Shown piece after piece: positions 42,700 to 52,683 of a stretch of 64,000 bases of DNA. Numbering within the stretch: the stretch's first letter is position 1; each line of letters starts with the position of its first letter. Where the stretch lies: positions 3,065,461-3,129,460 of the forward strand of contig NZ_PEFL01000001.1 in NCBI RefSeq assembly GCF_002754475.1, read 5' to 3'. A model generated the notes under the pieces. It made no database searches and was not told where the DNA came from. It worked only from the letters and a program-made list of their open reading frames with translations. The stretch is from Comamonas sp. 26 (GTDB taxonomy: Bacteria > Pseudomonadota > Gammaproteobacteria > Burkholderiales > Burkholderiaceae_C). The translations under genes were made by a program, and so were the position numbers.

Positions 42700-44688
42700 T
42701 CACGCCTGCGGCACCTGCTCTCGAAATTGAATAAAGAAATCAATGCTGGACGGATTGACCATGGCATCGGGGCTGGCCACCTTGGCGGCGTCCGCCCCCA
42801 GCAGCAGCTTGCGCACAGGCACTTCCATCTTCTTGCCCGTGAGGGTGCGCGGAATCTCGGCCACTTGCACCACCACATTGGGCACATGGCGTGCCGAAGC
42901 CTTGGTCTTGATGGCGTTCTTGATCTGGGCAGTCAGCTCGCCCGTCAATGCCTGGCCTTCGGCCAGGGTCACGAACAGCGGCATGAAGGAAGGTCGGCCC
43001 AGGTATTCGAGGTCGACCACCAGGCTGTCCTTGACGGCGTCGAGCTCCTCGACGACACGGTAAATCTCTGCCGTGCCCATGCGTATGCCGAAGCGGTTGA
43101 TGGTGCTGTCCGAGCGCCCGTAGATCACGGCCGTTCCGCGCTCGCTGAATTCGATCCAGTCGCCATGACGCCAGTAGCCGGCAAACACATCGAAATAGCT
43201 GTCGTAGTAGCGCGCGCCGCTCTCGTCGTTCCAGAAGAACACGGGCATGGAGGGCATGGGCTCGGTAATCACCAGCTCGCCGACTTCGGCAACCACCTTC
43301 TGCCCCTGTTCGTTGAAGGCGTGGGCCGCCACGCCCAGTTCGCGGCACTGAATCTCGCCCGCATTGACCGGCAGTATGGGAGCGCAGGCCACAAAGCCCG
43401 AGGCGATATCCGTGCCGCCGCTGATCGAGGCCAGCCATAGATCGCTTTTGACGTTCTCATAGACCCAGGCATAGGCATCGAGAGGCAGCGGCGAGCCCGT
43501 GGAGTTGATGGCACGCAGCTTCTCGAACTGGCGCCCCTTCTTCGGCGAGACACCATCCTTCATGCTCTTGATGAGGAAGGCCGCACCGCAACCAAAGATG
43601 CTGACCTGGTATTGGTCTATGAAGTCCCAGAGCGCATCATCATGGGGCGCCGTCGGATTGCCGTCGGACAGGACCACGGTCGCGCCAGCCAGCAGGCTGC
43701 CTATCATCAGATTCCAGACAATCCAGCCCGTGCTGCCAAGGAACATGAAGCGATCGCCGGGCAACACATCGTGCTGCAGGCGATTGGTCTTCAGGTGCGT
43801 GAGCACAATGCCGCCATGGCTGTGCACCATGGCCTTGGGCAGGCCGGTGGTTCCCGAGGAGTACACCACCCATAGCGGATGGGAGAACGGCAGGCGCTCG
43901 AACTGCAGCGGCGCTGCATGGTGCGTTGCCTCGTCCCAGCGCATGCAGTCACGCCAGGGCACGTCCGCATGCTCGGCATCGCTGCCGAACAAGGGCCCCG
44001 GCACATGAATCACCCGGGCGATATCGGGCAGACCCTGGAGCACTTCGTTCAGCACCTCACGGCGATCGAACCGTTTGCCAGCATAGGTATAGCTGTCGGT
44101 CGCAAAAATCAGCTTGGGGGCAATCTGCTGGAAGCGGTCCAGCACCACGGATACGCCCATCTCCGGCGCGCAACTGGACCAGATGGCGCCAATGCTGGCA
44201 CAGGCCAGAAACGCCACCACGGTCTGCGGCACATTGGGCAGATAGGCCACCACACGATCGCCAGGCCCAATGCCCAGACCGCGCAGGCTTGCCGCCAGGG
44301 CACCCACATCGCGCTGCAGCTGCTGCCAGGAGACTTCGACCGGAGCATGGCCCTCGCAGCGCGCAATGATGGCCGGGCGCTGATCGCTGGCCTGGCGGAA
44401 GATATGCTCGGCATAGTTGAGCCGGGTGTCGGGAAACCACTGAGCACCCGGCATCTTGCGGCCGGCCAGCACCTGCGTCGGGTCACCATCGGCCTGAATC
44501 TCGAAGTAGTCCCAGATCGAGCGCCAAAAGCCTTCGATATCGGTGGCCGACCATTGCCACAGCGCCTCATAGTCGGAGCAGTCACGGCCACGGCTGTCGC
44601 GCAGCCAGTTCATGTAATGCCACAGGCCGCTTTGCTCCTGCTGTTGCTGCGTGGGCCTCCACAATTCTTGCCCTTGTACCAATGCCAT
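42700..44688 (-). CDS. acetoacetate-CoA ligase (acetoacetyl-CoA synthetase)
   Basis: 662 residues, the usual length of AACS-type enzymes, which activate acetoacetate with ATP and CoA. Adenylation motifs: VYSSGTTGLPKAMVHSHGG, FLGSTGWIVWNLMIGSLLAGA, YGRSDSTINRFGIRMGTAEIY and the C-terminal catalytic Lys in PRTLTGKKMEVPVRKLL. The N-terminal WQWSATDIEGFWRSIWDYFE is typical of AACS rather than acetyl-CoA synthetase. With an extracellular PHB depolymerase in the same cluster, it fits the route 3-hydroxybutyrate to acetoacetate to acetoacetyl-CoA. Confidence 0.9.
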   Translation of the reverse strand: MALVQGQELWRPTQQQQEQSGLWHYMNWLRDSRGRDCSDYEALWQWSATDIEGFWRSIWDYFEIQADGDPTQVLAGRKMPGAQWFPDTRLNYAEHIFRQASDQRPAIIARCEGHAPVEVSWQQLQRDVGALAASLRGLGIGPGDRVVAYLPNVPQTVVAFLACASIGAIWSSCAPEMGVSVVLDRFQQIAPKLIFATDSYTYAGKRFDRREVLNEVLQGLPDIARVIHVPGPLFGSDAEHADVPWRDCMRWDEATHHAAPLQFERLPFSHPLWVVYSSGTTGLPKAMVHSHGGIVLTHLKTNRLQHDVLPGDRFMFLGSTGWIVWNLMIGSLLAGATVVLSDGNPTAPHDDALWDFIDQYQVSIFGCGAAFLIKSMKDGVSPKKGRQFEKLRAINSTGSPLPLDAYAWVYENVKSDLWLASISGGTDIASGFVACAPILPVNAGEIQCRELGVAAHAFNEQGQKVVAEVGELVITEPMPSMPVFFWNDESGARYYDSYFDVFAGYWRHGDWIEFSERGTAVIYGRSDSTINRFGIRMGTAEIYRVVEELDAVKDSLVVDLEYLGRPSFMPLFVTLAEGQALTGELTAQIKNAIKTKASARHVPNVVVQVAEIPRTLTGKKMEVPVRKLLLGADAAKVASPDAMVNPSSIDFFIQFREQVPQA

Positions 44689-44722
44689 GCTGTCTCCGGA
44701 CTCAAATTAGATATTTTTTATA

Positions 44723-44750
44723 ACTATAAAAACAAATAGAGTCCTCTCAA
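44723..44750 (-). promoter_or_regulatory. candidate sigma-70 promoter of the acetoacetyl-CoA synthetase gene
   Basis: On the minus strand TTGAGA (44745-44750) and TATAGT (44723-44728) are separated by 16 bp, each one mismatch from consensus, in an unusually A/T-rich gap. The predicted start is about 30 bp before the ATG. Confidence 0.5.
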
Positions 44751-44773
44751 CCAAGGACAATCCCTAGCAAGGC

Positions 44774-46315
44774 TTAGAAATTCAGCTTCTCCAGCCTGTC
44801 ATAGAGCTTGGCTCGCGATATGCCGAGAGCCTTGGCGACCGCCAGCTTGTTGCCCGCATGCGCCTGCATGGCCGCCCGTATCGCACGGGCTTCAAGTTCG
44901 GCCATCTGCTCGGACAGCGGCCTGATGAGTTCACCGGCCACCGGCTGTTGGACAAGCGGCTCCTGCGTCAGCGGCAGCGATAACCGATGTGAAGGAGCTA
45001 GTGGCTCGACCCCGGAAGAGCGCAGCACCTGCGCCAGCAGTCCGGCATCGATATGCGAGTCATCACAGCGCATGGCAGCTTGTTCCAGCACATTGCGCAG
45101 CTCGCGAATATTGCCGCGCCAGGCCTGTGCGACCAGCAGTTCCAGCACCCCACGGCCCAGCTCCGGTGGCGCCATGTCATTGCGCAGCGCCAGATCCTCG
45201 CACAGCATTTCCACCAGCGCGGGAATATCGCTGCTGCGCTGCCTCAACGGTGGCACATGCACCGGCAGCACATGCAGTCGGTAGAAAAGGTCTTCTCTGA
45301 ACAAGCCATCGCGCACCATCTGCAGCAGATCGCGAGAGGTGGCGGCCACCACCCGGGCATCGAAATGCACGATCTGGTTGGAACCCAGTGGTTCGATCTC
45401 CCCCTCCTGCAAGGCACGCAACAATTTGGCCTGCAAGCTCGCAGGCATGTCACCGATCTCATCGAGAAACAAGGTTCCGCCATCGGCCAGCTTGAATTTG
45501 CCATCGCGCGCTTTGCGGTCGGCGCCGGTAAATGCACCAGGAACCACGCCAAAGAACTCGGCCTCCAGCAAGGCTTCAGGAATGGCGGCGATATTGACGG
45601 TGACAAACGGCCCCAGGGATCGTGTCGAAGCAGCATGGATGGCATGGGCCAGCACTTCTTTGCCGGTACCTGTCTCGCCCAGCAACAAAACCGGACTCAT
45701 GGACTGAGCCGCGCGCCGGGCCTGGCGCTTGACCTCCACTGCCGCCGGGCTGCTGCCCACAAAGCTGGCGAAGCTGTATTTGCTGCGACGCGCACCTTGC
45801 ATGGACACCTTCAGGCTGCGGCTGCGCTGGGTGGCAAGCTCCCGCCTGGCTTCGTCCAGATCGCGCTGCAGTCTCGCGAACTTGCTGATCAAAGGCTGCA
45901 AAGTGGTTTCAGGCTGGTCGAACAGCACAATGCCGATGGCGCCGATCACGCCCCCCTCATCGTCATGCAGCGGCAGACGGCTCACGACAAACGTGCCCGC
46001 ACTGTTGGTCAGCAAATCGATCAAAACAGGTTTGCCGGTTTCCAGAACACCACGCATCTGGGTGTTGGGAATAACCTCATCCACCAGATGTCCGAGAAAG
46101 TCGCCGACACCAGCCATACCCAGCCGGGGAAGAAAGCGTTCATACCCTTTGTTGACCCAGACAATGCGCCCGGTTCTGTCAACCAGAAACATGCCCTGGC
46201 TCATCGAGGAGAATAGCTGAAACATGGAACGCGCCGCCAAGGCATAAATGCCGTCGGCATCTTCAGGCAGCTGGGAAGCGAAGTCGTTGGGTGCCAGTTG
46301 GCTCATTTCCATCAT
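44774..46315 (-). CDS. sigma-54-dependent transcriptional activator with PAS domain
   Basis: 513 residues from ATG 46315; a TTG ten codons upstream and ATGs at 46312 and 46306 are also in frame, and no ribosome binding site decides. Domains: N-terminal PAS sensor (about 25-130, SMSQGMFLVDRTGRIVWVNKG), then an AAA+ domain with Walker A GETGTGKEVLA, the sigma-54 contact loop GAFTGA, Walker B GGTLFLDEIGD and the arginine-finger region WRGNIRELRNVL. A C-terminal Fis-type helix-turn-helix follows (GNKLAVAKALGISRAKLYDR). It is just upstream of the AACS gene and is the likely activator of the -24/-12 promoter at 41572. Confidence 0.93.
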   Translation of the reverse strand: MMEMSQLAPNDFASQLPEDADGIYALAARSMFQLFSSMSQGMFLVDRTGRIVWVNKGYERFLPRLGMAGVGDFLGHLVDEVIPNTQMRGVLETGKPVLIDLLTNSAGTFVVSRLPLHDDEGGVIGAIGIVLFDQPETTLQPLISKFARLQRDLDEARRELATQRSRSLKVSMQGARRSKYSFASFVGSSPAAVEVKRQARRAAQSMSPVLLLGETGTGKEVLAHAIHAASTRSLGPFVTVNIAAIPEALLEAEFFGVVPGAFTGADRKARDGKFKLADGGTLFLDEIGDMPASLQAKLLRALQEGEIEPLGSNQIVHFDARVVAATSRDLLQMVRDGLFREDLFYRLHVLPVHVPPLRQRSSDIPALVEMLCEDLALRNDMAPPELGRGVLELLVAQAWRGNIRELRNVLEQAAMRCDDSHIDAGLLAQVLRSSGVEPLAPSHRLSLPLTQEPLVQQPVAGELIRPLSEQMAELEARAIRAAMQAHAGNKLAVAKALGISRAKLYDRLEKLNF

Positions 46316-46436
46316 TGCGCCATGGTAGGCGACATTGCATCTCAACCATCAGCACAGAGCTGTAGCAGAGTCCTCCGCACTATCAATACATGAGCAAATA
46401 ACGTCTTTTTCTCGATGGCTGGAGTCTGCATGCATA

Positions 46437-46471
46437 AAAAAATCCCCTGCTCAGCTCACCGAACAGGGGAT
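46437..46471 (-). terminator. terminator of the tctCBA genes
   Basis: On the minus strand ATCCCCTG and CAGGGGAT form a stem around a 12-nt loop, followed by TTTTTTTATG, about 55 bp after the tctA stop. Confidence 0.75.
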
Positions 46472-46525
46472 ATGAATGCAACGGGCTCCATGCGTAAAGC
46501 ACCCGCAGCAGGCTAGGAAACAAGA

Positions 46526-48043
46526 CTAGGCGGCGACAGCCTCTCGTGTCTGTTTGGCATCTGCCATGCGCTTGAGGACGCGGGGAACGATCAGCACCGA
46601 CAGCACAATGATGATCAGCGTCAGCGACATGGGGCGCTGCAGGAAAATCCACCAGCTGCCTTCGCCAATCGACACGGCGTTACGCATCTGTGCTTCGGCC
46701 AGAGGGCCCAGAATCATGCCAACCACAACTGGGGCTGTGGGGAAGTCAAAGCGACGCATGATCACGCCCAGCACGCCAATGCCGTAGAGCAGGAACAGAT
46801 CGAATGCGCTCTGGCGCATGCCGTAAGCACCCACCGTTGCGAAGATCAAGATGCCAGCGTACAGCTGAGGACGTGGAATCTTCAGCAGCTTGACCCACAG
46901 GCCGACCATGGGCAGGTTCAGCACCAGCAGCATCACGTTGCCAATGTACAGCGATGCAATCAGCGCCCAGACCAGGGCCGCCGAGGTCGTGAACAGTTGC
47001 GGGCCGGGGTTGATGCCGTAGTTCTGGAATGCACCCAGCAGCACCGCAGTGGTGTTGCTGGTAGGAATGCCCAGCGTCAGCAGAGGAATCAGCGCAGCCG
47101 TCACCGTTGCGTTGTTGGCGGCTTCAGGGCCGGCCACACCTTCAATAGCGCCTTGCTTGCCGAACTCAGCCTTGTCTTCACCCTTGGCCAGCTTCTTTTC
47201 GGTGGCGTAGCTCAGGAAGGTAGGGATCTCGGTACCTCCGGCAGGAATACAGCCAAACGGTGTACCGATGACGGTGCCGCGAATCCAGGCAGGAACAGAG
47301 CGCTTCCAGTCGCGCTTGGTCATGTGCACGCGGGTCAGCTTGTTCTGCGATTCTTCAACCTTGCCTTCGTAGATGGCCGCATACAGCACTTCAGCCACGG
47401 CAAACAGGCCCACAGCCACCAGCACGATGTCGATACCGTCCAGCAGTTCCATCTTGCCGCCGGTGTAACGGGCAGCGCCAGAGATCTGGTCCATGCCAAT
47501 ACAGCCAGCAGCCAGACCGACAAACAGCGCCGTCATACCGCGCAGCGAGCTTTGACCCAGCACCGCACTCACGGTGGTGAAGGCCAGAACCATCAGCATG
47601 AAGTATTCAGGCGGGCCCAGCTTGACGGCAAAGTCAGCCACAAACGGGGCAAACAGCGTGACCACAACCGTGGCAAAAGTACCGGCAAAAAAGGAGCCGA
47701 TCGCCGCCGTAGCCAGCGCCGCACCGGCTCGCCCGCTCTTGGCCATTTTGTTGCCTTCCATGGCCGTGACCATGGAAGCGGTTTCACCGGGCGTATTCAG
47801 CAAGATGGAGGTGGTCGAGCCACCGTACATCGCGCCGTAGTAAATGCCCGAGAAGAAAATCATCGAAGCCGTCACATCCACCTTGGCGGTGATGGGCAGC
47901 AACATCGCCACCGCCACCGCAGGGCCTATGCCGGGCAGCACGCCCACAGCAGTACCCAGCGCGCAACCGACCAGCGCCCACAGCAGATTGACAGGAGTGA
48001 TGGCCGTGGCAAAGCCAGCCATTAGAGCGTTAAAAATATCCAT
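46526..48043 (-). CDS. tctA: tripartite tricarboxylate transporter permease TctA
   Basis: Large membrane component of a sodium/proton-coupled tricarboxylate importer, 505 residues and about ten to twelve helices. ATG 48043 overlaps the tctB stop as TAATG, a coupling arrangement; a GTG three codons earlier is also in frame. Signatures: [22 protein letters not shown] near the start, [15 protein letters not shown], and [20 protein letters not shown]. Confidence 0.95.
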   Translation of the reverse strand: MDIFNALMAGFATAITPVNLLWALVGCALGTAVGVLPGIGPAVAVAMLLPITAKVDVTASMIFFSGIYYGAMYGGSTTSILLNTPGETASMVTAMEGNKMAKSGRAGAALATAAIGSFFAGTFATVVVTLFAPFVADFAVKLGPPEYFMLMVLAFTTVSAVLGQSSLRGMTALFVGLAAGCIGMDQISGAARYTGGKMELLDGIDIVLVAVGLFAVAEVLYAAIYEGKVEESQNKLTRVHMTKRDWKRSVPAWIRGTVIGTPFGCIPAGGTEIPTFLSYATEKKLAKGEDKAEFGKQGAIEGVAGPEAANNATVTAALIPLLTLGIPTSNTTAVLLGAFQNYGINPGPQLFTTSAALVWALIASLYIGNVMLLVLNLPMVGLWVKLLKIPRPQLYAGILIFATVGAYGMRQSAFDLFLLYGIGVLGVIMRRFDFPTAPVVVGMILGPLAEAQMRNAVSIGEGSWWIFLQRPMSLTLIIIVLSVLIVPRVLKRMADAKQTREAVAA

Positions 48044-48636
48044 TACAGCCACCCCGTCTGAGTCAGGCCCGGCAGATTGATGGCCAGGAATTGGGTAAAC
48101 ATCCAGAACACGGGTGCAGAGATCAGCAGTCCGGTAATCACATCCTTCACCCAGGTGCTGGGTGCAGAGACATTCTTCTCATGGGCTGCGCGGCGCAGGC
48201 CTTGCACGGCCAGCACGTAGCAGATGGTGCAGCTGAAGATGAAGCCAAGCGTGCTGATCAGCGCAGCATTGATCAGCAGGCCTGCAGAGACCCAGACAAA
48301 GGCACCAATGTCAGCCTTGGCACCACCACCGGGGTCGGCTGCATGGCGAAAGCCGCCGGTCTGAGCTTCCCAGATCAGCAAAGCACCACAGATGCCCAGC
48401 ACTGCCGCGCACACCCAAGGCAGAAAGTTGGGGCCTACGCCGCCGTAGCCTGCATCCCCAGGGATTTGCAGCGCGCCAACGGCCAGGCTAATGGCAACCA
48501 GCAGCACGCCACTGCCCACGATGGTTTGCGCCACCTTGGACGGGACATTCGGGCTTTGCGGCTCGTTAGGGTCTGCGTAGGCCGAAACCTGCGCGGCCTC
48601 TGCGGCCTTGGCTAGATCTTGGTAAGAATCAGACAT
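48043..48636 (-). CDS. tctB: tripartite tricarboxylate transporter small membrane subunit TctB
   Basis: 197 residues from ATG 48636 ([15 protein letters not shown]); the frame is open to 48771. After a hydrophilic N-terminus of about 35 residues come four membrane segments, with [21 protein letters not shown] matching TctB. It is coupled to tctA through TAATG. Confidence 0.9.
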   Translation of the reverse strand: MSDSYQDLAKAAEAAQVSAYADPNEPQSPNVPSKVAQTIVGSGVLLVAISLAVGALQIPGDAGYGGVGPNFLPWVCAAVLGICGALLIWEAQTGGFRHAADPGGGAKADIGAFVWVSAGLLINAALISTLGFIFSCTICYVLAVQGLRRAAHEKNVSAPSTWVKDVITGLLISAPVFWMFTQFLAINLPGLTQTGWL

Positions 48637-48909
48637 GATTTTGAAGACTTGATGTTCAAAGGCTCGGTCATTCGTCAAAGCGGCTGATCTGGGACTTTTG
48701 TCCTTAACCACCACTCCAACACCAATCACCGGGGTGCAAACGCCCCAGCCTTGCATTTGCGGCAAGACCATTGAACATTTGCGGGGGTAAAACTCAGGGT
48801 CGCGAAGAAGAAAAACCGGTCAGCAAGAATGCTATGTTCGCGCCCTGTGGCAAGAGATAAAAAACAGACAGTGGGCAGCTCTGTCGAATGCAAAGCTGCC
48901 TGGCCGTCA

Positions 48910-49875
48910 TCAGATCATTCCAGACTTGGCCATGGTGGCGCGCAGGCTGGCAAACTCGTCGTCCACAAACTTGGCGAAGGCATCACCGCCCAGCCATGCA
49001 GGTGTCCAGTCGTTCTTTTGCAGCGCTTCGGCCCAGGCCTTGCTCTTGGTGGCTTTTTCGATCTGAGCAATCAGCTCGGTACGCTGAGCCGCAGAGATGC
49101 CGGGTGCGCCATACACACCGCGCCAGTTGCCGATCTCCACGTTGATACCCTGCTCCTTGAGCGTGGGGATGCTGGAGGCCGCACCCTTGAGGCGCTGAGC
49201 CGAGGTCACGCCAATGGGCTTCATCTTGCCGGTGGTGATGTACTCAGCAAACTCGCTGAAGCCACTGCCGCCCACGGTCACATTGCCGCCCAGAATGGCG
49301 GAGATTGCCTCACCGCCCCCACGGAATGCCACGTAGTTAATCTTGGAGGGGTCCACGCCCACTTCGCGGGCAATCATGGCCGCAGCAATGTGCTCGGTCG
49401 ATCCACGCGAACCGCCGCCCCACTTGATCGAGCCAGGGTCCTTCTTGAGCTGAGCCACCACTTCGGCCATGTTCTTGTAAGGCGAGTTGGCGGGCAACAC
49501 GAACACGTTGTATTCGCTGGTCAGGCGGGCCAGAGGCGTTGCCTGTGTCAGATTCACTGGTGGCTTGCCAGTGATGATGCCACCCAGCATCACGGCGCCC
49601 ATCACCATCATGGCGTTGGGATCACCCTTGCTGCCGTTGACAAACTGAGCCAGACCAATCGCGCCCGCAGCGCCGCCCTTGTTGTCATACGTGACGGAAG
49701 AAGCCACACCCGCGTCCTGCAAAGCCTTGCCCAGGGCTCGGCCTGTCGTGTCCCAGCCGCCACCGGGGTTGGCGGGCAGCATCATCTTGATGGCTGTCGC
49801 AGCCTGTGCCGACAGAGGCAAAGCACCAGCTGCCGCAAGGGCTGCCAGAGACTTCAGAAACGTATCACGACGCAT
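48910..49875 (-). CDS. tctC: tripartite tricarboxylate transporter solute-binding protein TctC
   Basis: Periplasmic receptor of the Bug family, 321 residues. Sec signal (LKSLAALAAAGALPLSAQA-AT). AIKMMLPANPGGGWDTTGRALG is the ligand loop typical of citrate-type TctC proteins, distinct from the APGGSSE version in the orphan Bug protein at 16369. AAGGAG precedes its ATG. A gap of 273 bp with no gene separates it from tctB, possibly a processing or attenuation zone. It is divergent from tctD. Confidence 0.93.
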   Translation of the reverse strand: MRRDTFLKSLAALAAAGALPLSAQAATAIKMMLPANPGGGWDTTGRALGKALQDAGVASSVTYDNKGGAAGAIGLAQFVNGSKGDPNAMMVMGAVMLGGIITGKPPVNLTQATPLARLTSEYNVFVLPANSPYKNMAEVVAQLKKDPGSIKWGGGSRGSTEHIAAAMIAREVGVDPSKINYVAFRGGGEAISAILGGNVTVGGSGFSEFAEYITTGKMKPIGVTSAQRLKGAASSIPTLKEQGINVEIGNWRGVYGAPGISAAQRTELIAQIEKATKSKAWAEALQKNDWTPAWLGGDAFAKFVDDEFASLRATMAKSGMI

Positions 49876-50021
49876 GGTGAGCTCCTTATGTATTTGGTGA
49901 ACGAATGATGATGAGCCTGCCTGTCAAACAGCTGTCCAAACGCCTAGGGCATTCCCTTAAGCGGTATCGGTAGTTTCACGAATTGCCCGTGGGTTCTCGG
50001 CGCAGTGCTATGTTCTGCCCC

Positions 50022-50711
50022 ATGCAATTACTGCTTGTTGAAGATGATTCCGCCATGCGCACCACGCTGCAGCGCACCCTCATGCGCCGCGGCCTGCATG
50101 TCGAGGTAGCGGCCGACGGACCCAGCGCCCTGGCTCACTGGCTGACCCGTGAACCCGATGCCGTGGTGCTGGATCTGAGCCTGCCCGGCCTCGACGGCCT
50201 GCAAGTGCTGGAGCGCGCCCGCGCACAGGGCCTGCGCACCCCCGTACTGATACTCACCGCACGCGGCACGGTGGGTGACCGCGTAATGGGTCTGAATGCC
50301 GGTGCCGACGACTATCTGGCCAAGCCTTTTGACCTGGATGAGCTGGAAGCACGCCTGCGCGCACTGCTGCGCCGCAGCCAAGACAGCTTCACACCTAAAT
50401 CCGCGCCTGAGACAATCATGCTGGGCGCTCTGCGCTATGAAAAAGAAAGCGGTGCTATCTATCTGAACGATGCGGTGCTGGAGCTGACGCCACGTGAGCT
50501 GTCCATGATGCACGCCCTTCTGGCCCGCCCCGGCCACGCCGTAACCAAGGAGCGCCTGTTCAGTCTCGTCTTCCCCGGTGAGGTCGATGTTCAGTACGAA
50601 GCCGTAGAAGTCGTGGCCTATCGCCTGCGCAAAAAACTCAGCGGCACAGGCGTTCAACTGGTCACGCTGCGAGGCCTCGGCTATCTCATCAAGGTCGAGG
50701 TCAGTACATGA
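50022..50711 (+). CDS. tctD: response regulator TctD
   Basis: OmpR-family regulator, 229 residues from ATG 50022; the frame is open to 49983. The receiver domain has acidic residues LLLVEDDS, phospho-acceptor Asp51 in VVLDLSLPG and Lys in YLAKPFDLDELEARL. The C-terminal winged helix (about 130-225) ends KLSGTGVQLVTLRGLGYLIK. It overlaps tctE by 4 bp and is divergent from tctCBA, which it is expected to activate in response to tricarboxylates. Confidence 0.94.
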   Translation: MQLLLVEDDSAMRTTLQRTLMRRGLHVEVAADGPSALAHWLTREPDAVVLDLSLPGLDGLQVLERARAQGLRTPVLILTARGTVGDRVMGLNAGADDYLAKPFDLDELEARLRALLRRSQDSFTPKSAPETIMLGALRYEKESGAIYLNDAVLELTPRELSMMHALLARPGHAVTKERLFSLVFPGEVDVQYEAVEVVAYRLRKKLSGTGVQLVTLRGLGYLIKVEVST

Positions 50712-52189
50712 GCACCAGCACAGGCCCGGCCAGTGGGCGGCGCCGGGCTGCCTGGTCTCTGCGGCGCCTGCTGCTCACCGGTATTCTGCTGCCAGTGCTG
50801 CTGCTTATTGCGCTGAACGCCTGGAGCCTGTATCAGCAAACCCTGTCATCGCTGCACACGGCGTATGACAGAACGCTGCTGGCATCGGCCAAGAGCATCA
50901 GCGAACAAATTGGCGTTGAGGGCTACGACGAAAAGGCCCATCTGCGCGCAATGGTGCCCTACTCGGCGCTGGAGATTTTTGAAGCCGATAACCAGAGCCG
51001 CATGTTCTACCGAGTCTCCACGCTCGATGGAGCACTGGTCTCGGGCTTCAGCGAGCTGCCCGTGTGGCATGGCAAGATTCCGCCGCGCCCGCCCTATGCC
51101 GCGCTAGTGGATTTTTATGACGATGAGTTTCGCGGCCACCCAGTGCGCGTCGCCGTACTGCTGCAACCTGTCGCCAGCGCCAACGGCCGCGGCATGGCGG
51201 TTATTCAAGTGGCTGAAACACTGGAGCTGCGCCAGTCTCTGGCTCTGCAGATTCTGCGAGATACGCTGATTCGCCAAGCACTGCTGGTACTGGTCGTGGC
51301 CCTTATCGTCATCATCGTGGTGCAGCGCGCAACCAAGCCCATTCGCCAGCTCAGCGAAGATTTGCAGGAGCGGGCTCAGGGCGACCTCAGCCCTCTCGAC
51401 GCCCCCGAAGCCCCGCGTGAAATACAGCCGCTGCTGGACGCTACTAACCAGACCATGCTGCGCCTGCAGCGCCTGCTCAGCAATCAGAAGCGCTTTGTGC
51501 GCGATGCATCGCACCAGTTGCGCACGCCACTCGCCGTGCTCAAGGTGCAGGTGCAATCCGCCAAGCGCGGCGATATTCCACCTGCGCAAGCCTTTGCAGA
51601 AATTGACGACACCGTAGACCGCGCCACCCGCGTCGCCAACCAGATGCTGGCGCTGGCCAAGGTCGAGCAGCTGCGCCAGGAAGACAGCAGCCAGCCGAGC
51701 ACCATGCTGGCCCAGTTAGACGACATCGTGCGCGATGTAGCGCTTGAGCTGTCACCGCTGATTGCCGATCTGGACATGGACTTTGGCATTGAAACCCAGC
51801 CCTGCCACGTGCCCGCCCATGAATGGATGGTGCGCGAGCTGACCCGCAACCTGCTGCACAATGCACTGCGCCATACGCCGCGAGGTGGGCGACTGCAAGT
51901 CGATGTGCGTCAGCAAGACGGCATGGCCTTACTCAGCATTGAAGACAGCGGCAGCGGCATTGATGACGAACTGGCCCAGCGCCTGTTCCAGCCTTTCTCA
52001 GCGGGGAATGCACGCAGCGGATCGGGCCTCGGCCTGGCCATCTGCCAGGAAATTGTGCAAACCCTGGGGGGCCAGATCGAGCTGCGCAATCTGCACGATA
52101 TATGCGGACAGGTTTGCGGTCTGCGCGCGCTGGTGAAACTGCCGCTGCAGCATGCGGAAGCACAGAGCCTTGATACACAACTGTCTTGA
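50708..52189 (+). CDS. tctE: sensor histidine kinase TctE
   Basis: 493 residues. TM1 (about 24-44), periplasmic sensor domain (about 45-190, containing ISEQIGVEGYDEKAHLRAMV), TM2 (LLVLVVALIVIIVVQ), a HAMP-like linker, and a HisKA domain with the phospho-His in RDASHQLRTPLAVLK. The ATPase domain has N-box NLLHNALRHTPRGG, DSGSGID and GSGLGLAICQEI. The stop region overlaps the tctD coupling arrangement upstream. Confidence 0.94.
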   Translation: MSTSTGPASGRRRAAWSLRRLLLTGILLPVLLLIALNAWSLYQQTLSSLHTAYDRTLLASAKSISEQIGVEGYDEKAHLRAMVPYSALEIFEADNQSRMFYRVSTLDGALVSGFSELPVWHGKIPPRPPYAALVDFYDDEFRGHPVRVAVLLQPVASANGRGMAVIQVAETLELRQSLALQILRDTLIRQALLVLVVALIVIIVVQRATKPIRQLSEDLQERAQGDLSPLDAPEAPREIQPLLDATNQTMLRLQRLLSNQKRFVRDASHQLRTPLAVLKVQVQSAKRGDIPPAQAFAEIDDTVDRATRVANQMLALAKVEQLRQEDSSQPSTMLAQLDDIVRDVALELSPLIADLDMDFGIETQPCHVPAHEWMVRELTRNLLHNALRHTPRGGRLQVDVRQQDGMALLSIEDSGSGIDDELAQRLFQPFSAGNARSGSGLGLAICQEIVQTLGGQIELRNLHDICGQVCGLRALVKLPLQHAEAQSLDTQLS

Positions 52190-52221
52190 ATCTCGGCCCA
52201 GACTCGCCGCAAAATATCTGC

Positions 52222-52668
52222 ATGAGCGAAATTCAATCCATGCGTCTGGACAAATGGCTGTGGTGCGCGCGGTTCTACAAGACCCGCAGCTTGGCTGTTG
52301 AGGAAATTGGCAAGGGCCGCGTCACCGTCAACAAGTCCAATGCCAAGGCCTCGCGTGAAATACGCCCCGGCGACACCATCGACCTGCGCCAGGGCAGCAT
52401 TCCCAAAGAAGTCATCGTGCGCAGCCTGAGCAATATGCGCGGCCCGGCCCCTGTGGCCCAGCTGCTGTATGAGGAAACGTCGCAGAGCATGGCCCAGCGC
52501 GAGCAACTGGCCGAGCAGCGCCGCCTGGCGCCAGAGCCCGCAGACACGCTGGCTGCCCTGCATGCAGGCCGCCCCACCAAACGCGACCGCCGCGAGATTG
52601 ACCGCGTCAGCAAAGACCACCGCAGCAGCGGCTGGGGTGATCGCTGGAGCGCATCGATTGACGACTAA
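52222..52668 (+). CDS. hslR: Hsp15-like S4-domain RNA-binding protein
   Basis: 148 residues from ATG 52222. The S4 RNA-binding fold opens SMRLDKWLWCARFYKTRSLAVE and continues KGRVTVNKSNAKASREIRPGD. The C-terminal tail is rich in Arg and Asp (PTKRDRREIDRVSKDH). Hsp15 rescues stalled 50S subunits carrying peptidyl-tRNA in E. coli. It is 32 bp after tctE; no heat-shock promoter was found. Confidence 0.92.
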   Translation: MSEIQSMRLDKWLWCARFYKTRSLAVEEIGKGRVTVNKSNAKASREIRPGDTIDLRQGSIPKEVIVRSLSNMRGPAPVAQLLYEETSQSMAQREQLAEQRRLAPEPADTLAALHAGRPTKRDRREIDRVSKDHRSSGWGDRWSASIDD

Positions 52669-52683
52669 AACCCTGCAGCAGCC

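Noticed and set aside
42677-42700. Eighth copy of the dispersed hairpin repeat
   Set aside because: Only a half-match (CAGCCTCAAGCGCTTGTC) overlapping the acetoacetyl-CoA synthetase stop; no second arm.
52190-52221. Heat-shock promoter for hslR
   Set aside because: CTTGAAT is present upstream but no CCCCAT-like -10 element follows at a usable distance.
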